DNA of 64,000 nucleotides from assembly GCA_024704765.1 (NCBI GenBank), contig JAKMXF010000077.1, positions 62,001-126,000 on the forward strand, written 5' to 3'. The translations under genes were made by a program, and so were the position numbers. Each line of letters starts with the position of its first letter. Positions within the stretch are counted from its first letter, which is position 1. This document shows positions 62,472 through 64,000 of the stretch, piece after piece. The notes under the pieces were generated by a model. That model was not told where the DNA came from and did not search any database. It saw only the letters and a program-made list of their open reading frames with translations. Source of the stretch: Oopsacas minuta (taxonomy: Eukaryota; Porifera; Hexactinellida; Lyssacinosida; Leucopsacidae).

Positions 62472-63330
62472 TAGCAGCTCGTTATGTCCCCCTCTACCTT
62501 TACCAGAAAAGTCAACATCTGCCCAAGCACAAAGAAGTTAATCAGGTTGGCCTAACAATAAAGTTTGCATTTACCAGCATGGATAATCCACTTGCCTGAA
62601 TTTCTCGTAACCATTCCTACTCTCGCACTCCGGCTATGAGCGTGATAAGTATAAATATACATGATTTGGAATCATAGTGGCATAACTGGCATTGGAAAAA
62701 TAATGTCAACAGACAGAAATATTGGATTTGGGATAGCGAGGGACCGGATTTATAAACCCGGGGCAAATCAAGGAAAAATCATATTATGTAACAAGGCAGT
62801 GGTGATCAAAGGGCCTTATAGACCTGGGACCAGAATTTTCAACTCAGTGACAAATATTCCAGTAGCAATCCCCTTGGACCGCTACTGCATAAATATCTTA
62901 ATATACTATCCTGATTCCAGGTACATACAAAGTGAATCATTATCAGTATAGATTAATAAGAGACATTAATCCCAAAGTAAATATTAAACCATCGGTGGAA
63001 GTTGCGTGAACTGTAACGTAGATATCCGGATAATCGAGAGTATAATCGCAATTGAAAAACCTAAAACATGAAGCAACTATCTTTGCAATTGTAAACATCA
63101 CGTTCGCAAAATCCCCAGAATTAGAATCGGCCTACTTGTGTCACGCTTTCCACCCCTTTTTACACATTTTGTAATAGGAAAGGAATGAGGCTGTTAAACG
63201 TCGCATACTACACCCTCCCGATTTATGATGCTTAAAGTTTGAAAGGAATCAAATTAAGGATAAAATTCCTCAATAAATATCAAATAGATAAGAAATTTGC
63301 CAATCGACAATCGCAAATTCTCTAGATTTG
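62472..63330. other. Unassigned DNA
   Basis: The frame at 62661-62951 (96 codons) is somewhat richer in G and P than its surroundings, but matches no family I know and has no convincing splice sites. Nothing else is supportable. Confidence 0.4.
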
Positions 63331-63338
63331 ATTAGCAG

Positions 63339-63854
63339 TAGAGATGGGACGGATGTGAGATTTCCCACATCCGCGGATGCGGATAAAGATGCGGATAAAG
63401 ATGCGGATGTGGAATTTTGAACCTCCGCGGATGCGGATATGGATGCGGATTTGGAATTTTGAACCTCAGCGGATGCGGATTTCAACTTTACAGGGCAGAC
63501 AGTATTGTATTTCTAATTTACTCGATACAGCATATATTGGTTCTTTGTATTATACTCTAAACTCTAAACAATAAATATTTCCAGATCATACTGTTGAATC
63601 TGAAAATTGAGGCCATTAATTATGGAATTAAAGCAGGAATAAATATAATCGTAGGAGGTAAATGTAATATCAATCTATAGTAGTGTAAACGTGATGGGCA
63701 AATAGTAATATTTAAGCGTATATTAGACAATTACAAATATAATTGGTTCCTATTACAGTAGGAAAACAAGGGCGGATATGCATAATACGCGTATCCGCGG
63801 ATGCGGATGTAAAGATGGAGCTGAAAAGTTACGTGGAGCTCCGTCCCATTCCTA
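63339..63854. mobile_element. hAT-type non-autonomous element with GCGGAT arrays
   Basis: The left end TAGAGATGGGACGGA pairs with TAGGAATGGGACGGA read inward from the right (13 of 15). An 8-base duplication flanks it: ATTAGCAG at 63331-63338 and ATTGGCAG at 63855-63862, one mismatch. Length is 516 bases. Inside the left end (63371-63483) are nine copies of GCGGAT, partly tandem and partly spaced by AAAGAT or ATGGAT; three more lie at 63773-63808 near the right end. No transposase is present. The layout of subterminal motif arrays is the same as in the 40781 hAT, with a different motif. Confidence 0.88.
63371..63483. repeat. GCGGAT subterminal array
   Basis: Nine copies of GCGGAT, with a 30-base larger unit (GCGGATGCGGAT...GGAATTTTGAACCTC) repeated about twice. 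It probably carries binding sites for the mobilising transposase. It causes spurious repetitive open frames on both strands. Confidence 0.85.
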
Positions 63855-64000
63855 ATTGGCAGGACTGCTTGAAAATAAAGGCTGTCCTAATTTGAACACT
63901 ATTTCAATGATTATCAAGTGGGAAGGGGAAATTGACGAAACATGTGACAACCATGGCGTGTGCGATAACTCAGGAATGTGCGGACATTACCATAACAACT

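Noticed and set aside
63371-63483. CRISPR-like array
   Set aside because: The repeat is six bases with no unique spacers, lies inside a hAT-type element and is in a eukaryote.
63270-63574. Repetitive Ser/Ala-rich or Met/Arg-rich proteins on both strands
   Set aside because: Translation of the GCGGAT array inside a non-autonomous transposon.

Overview
This window is AT-rich eukaryotic DNA, almost certainly from an animal and most likely an arthropod. The mix of DNA transposons (maT-type DD37D, Tc1-type DD34E, DD41D, Transib, THAP9/P-type and several hAT lineages) is what one finds in transposon-loaded arthropod genomes such as parasitic copepods; the species call is a guess from family content, not a measurement. 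There are no bacterial-style operons, no rRNA and no tRNA that I can support. No complete host gene is visible. One 233-base stretch (23476-23708) looks like a real internal exon, so the window may lie in long introns or a gene-poor interval.

Layout. 1-5841: unassigned AT-rich DNA with a GC-rich repeat block (2879-3048) and a hAT-like terminus fragment. 5842-7197: a DD41D mariner relative with matching ends and a frameshifted transposase. 7577-8505: a hAT relic. 8784-8926: a 143-base hAT-type MITE with a perfect 8-base target duplication. 11760-13640: a large palindrome with arms of about 880 bases around a 126-base spacer. 13872-15179: a DD37D element. 15291-19781 (minus): a Transib (RAG1-like) recombinase gene split by a complete hAT element (17196-19688) with an exact 8-base duplication. 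20650-22021: a Tc1-like DD34E element broken by one stop codon. 24528-25838 and 29314-30624: two further DD37D elements. 31535-32165, 46545-46885 and 60130-60790: relics of the same ZBED5-like hAT group that invaded the Transib gene. 34915-35892: a THAP9/P-element-type relic. 38240-38490: remnant of a zinc-finger (TTF/ZMYM-type) hAT protein. 40781-43738: another hAT element with perfect 8-base duplication and arrays of a short motif just inside its ends; 62171-62463 is a small derivative of it. 54960-55392: a second Transib relic, with Asp where the catalytic Glu is expected. 58013-59680 (minus): a broken gene of a repeat-encoded animal protein family that I recognise by sequence but cannot name. 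63339-63854: a hAT-type non-autonomous element with GCGGAT arrays.

How the parts work together: they do not form a pathway. The window is a stack of cut-and-paste transposons of different ages. Every transposase found is broken by stops, frameshifts or loss of a catalytic residue. The relative order can be read in one place: the ZBED5-like hAT is younger than the Transib copy it interrupts. All homology calls are from my recognition of motifs, not from a database search. The stretches between listed features are mostly AT-rich, with only short open frames that look like chance.
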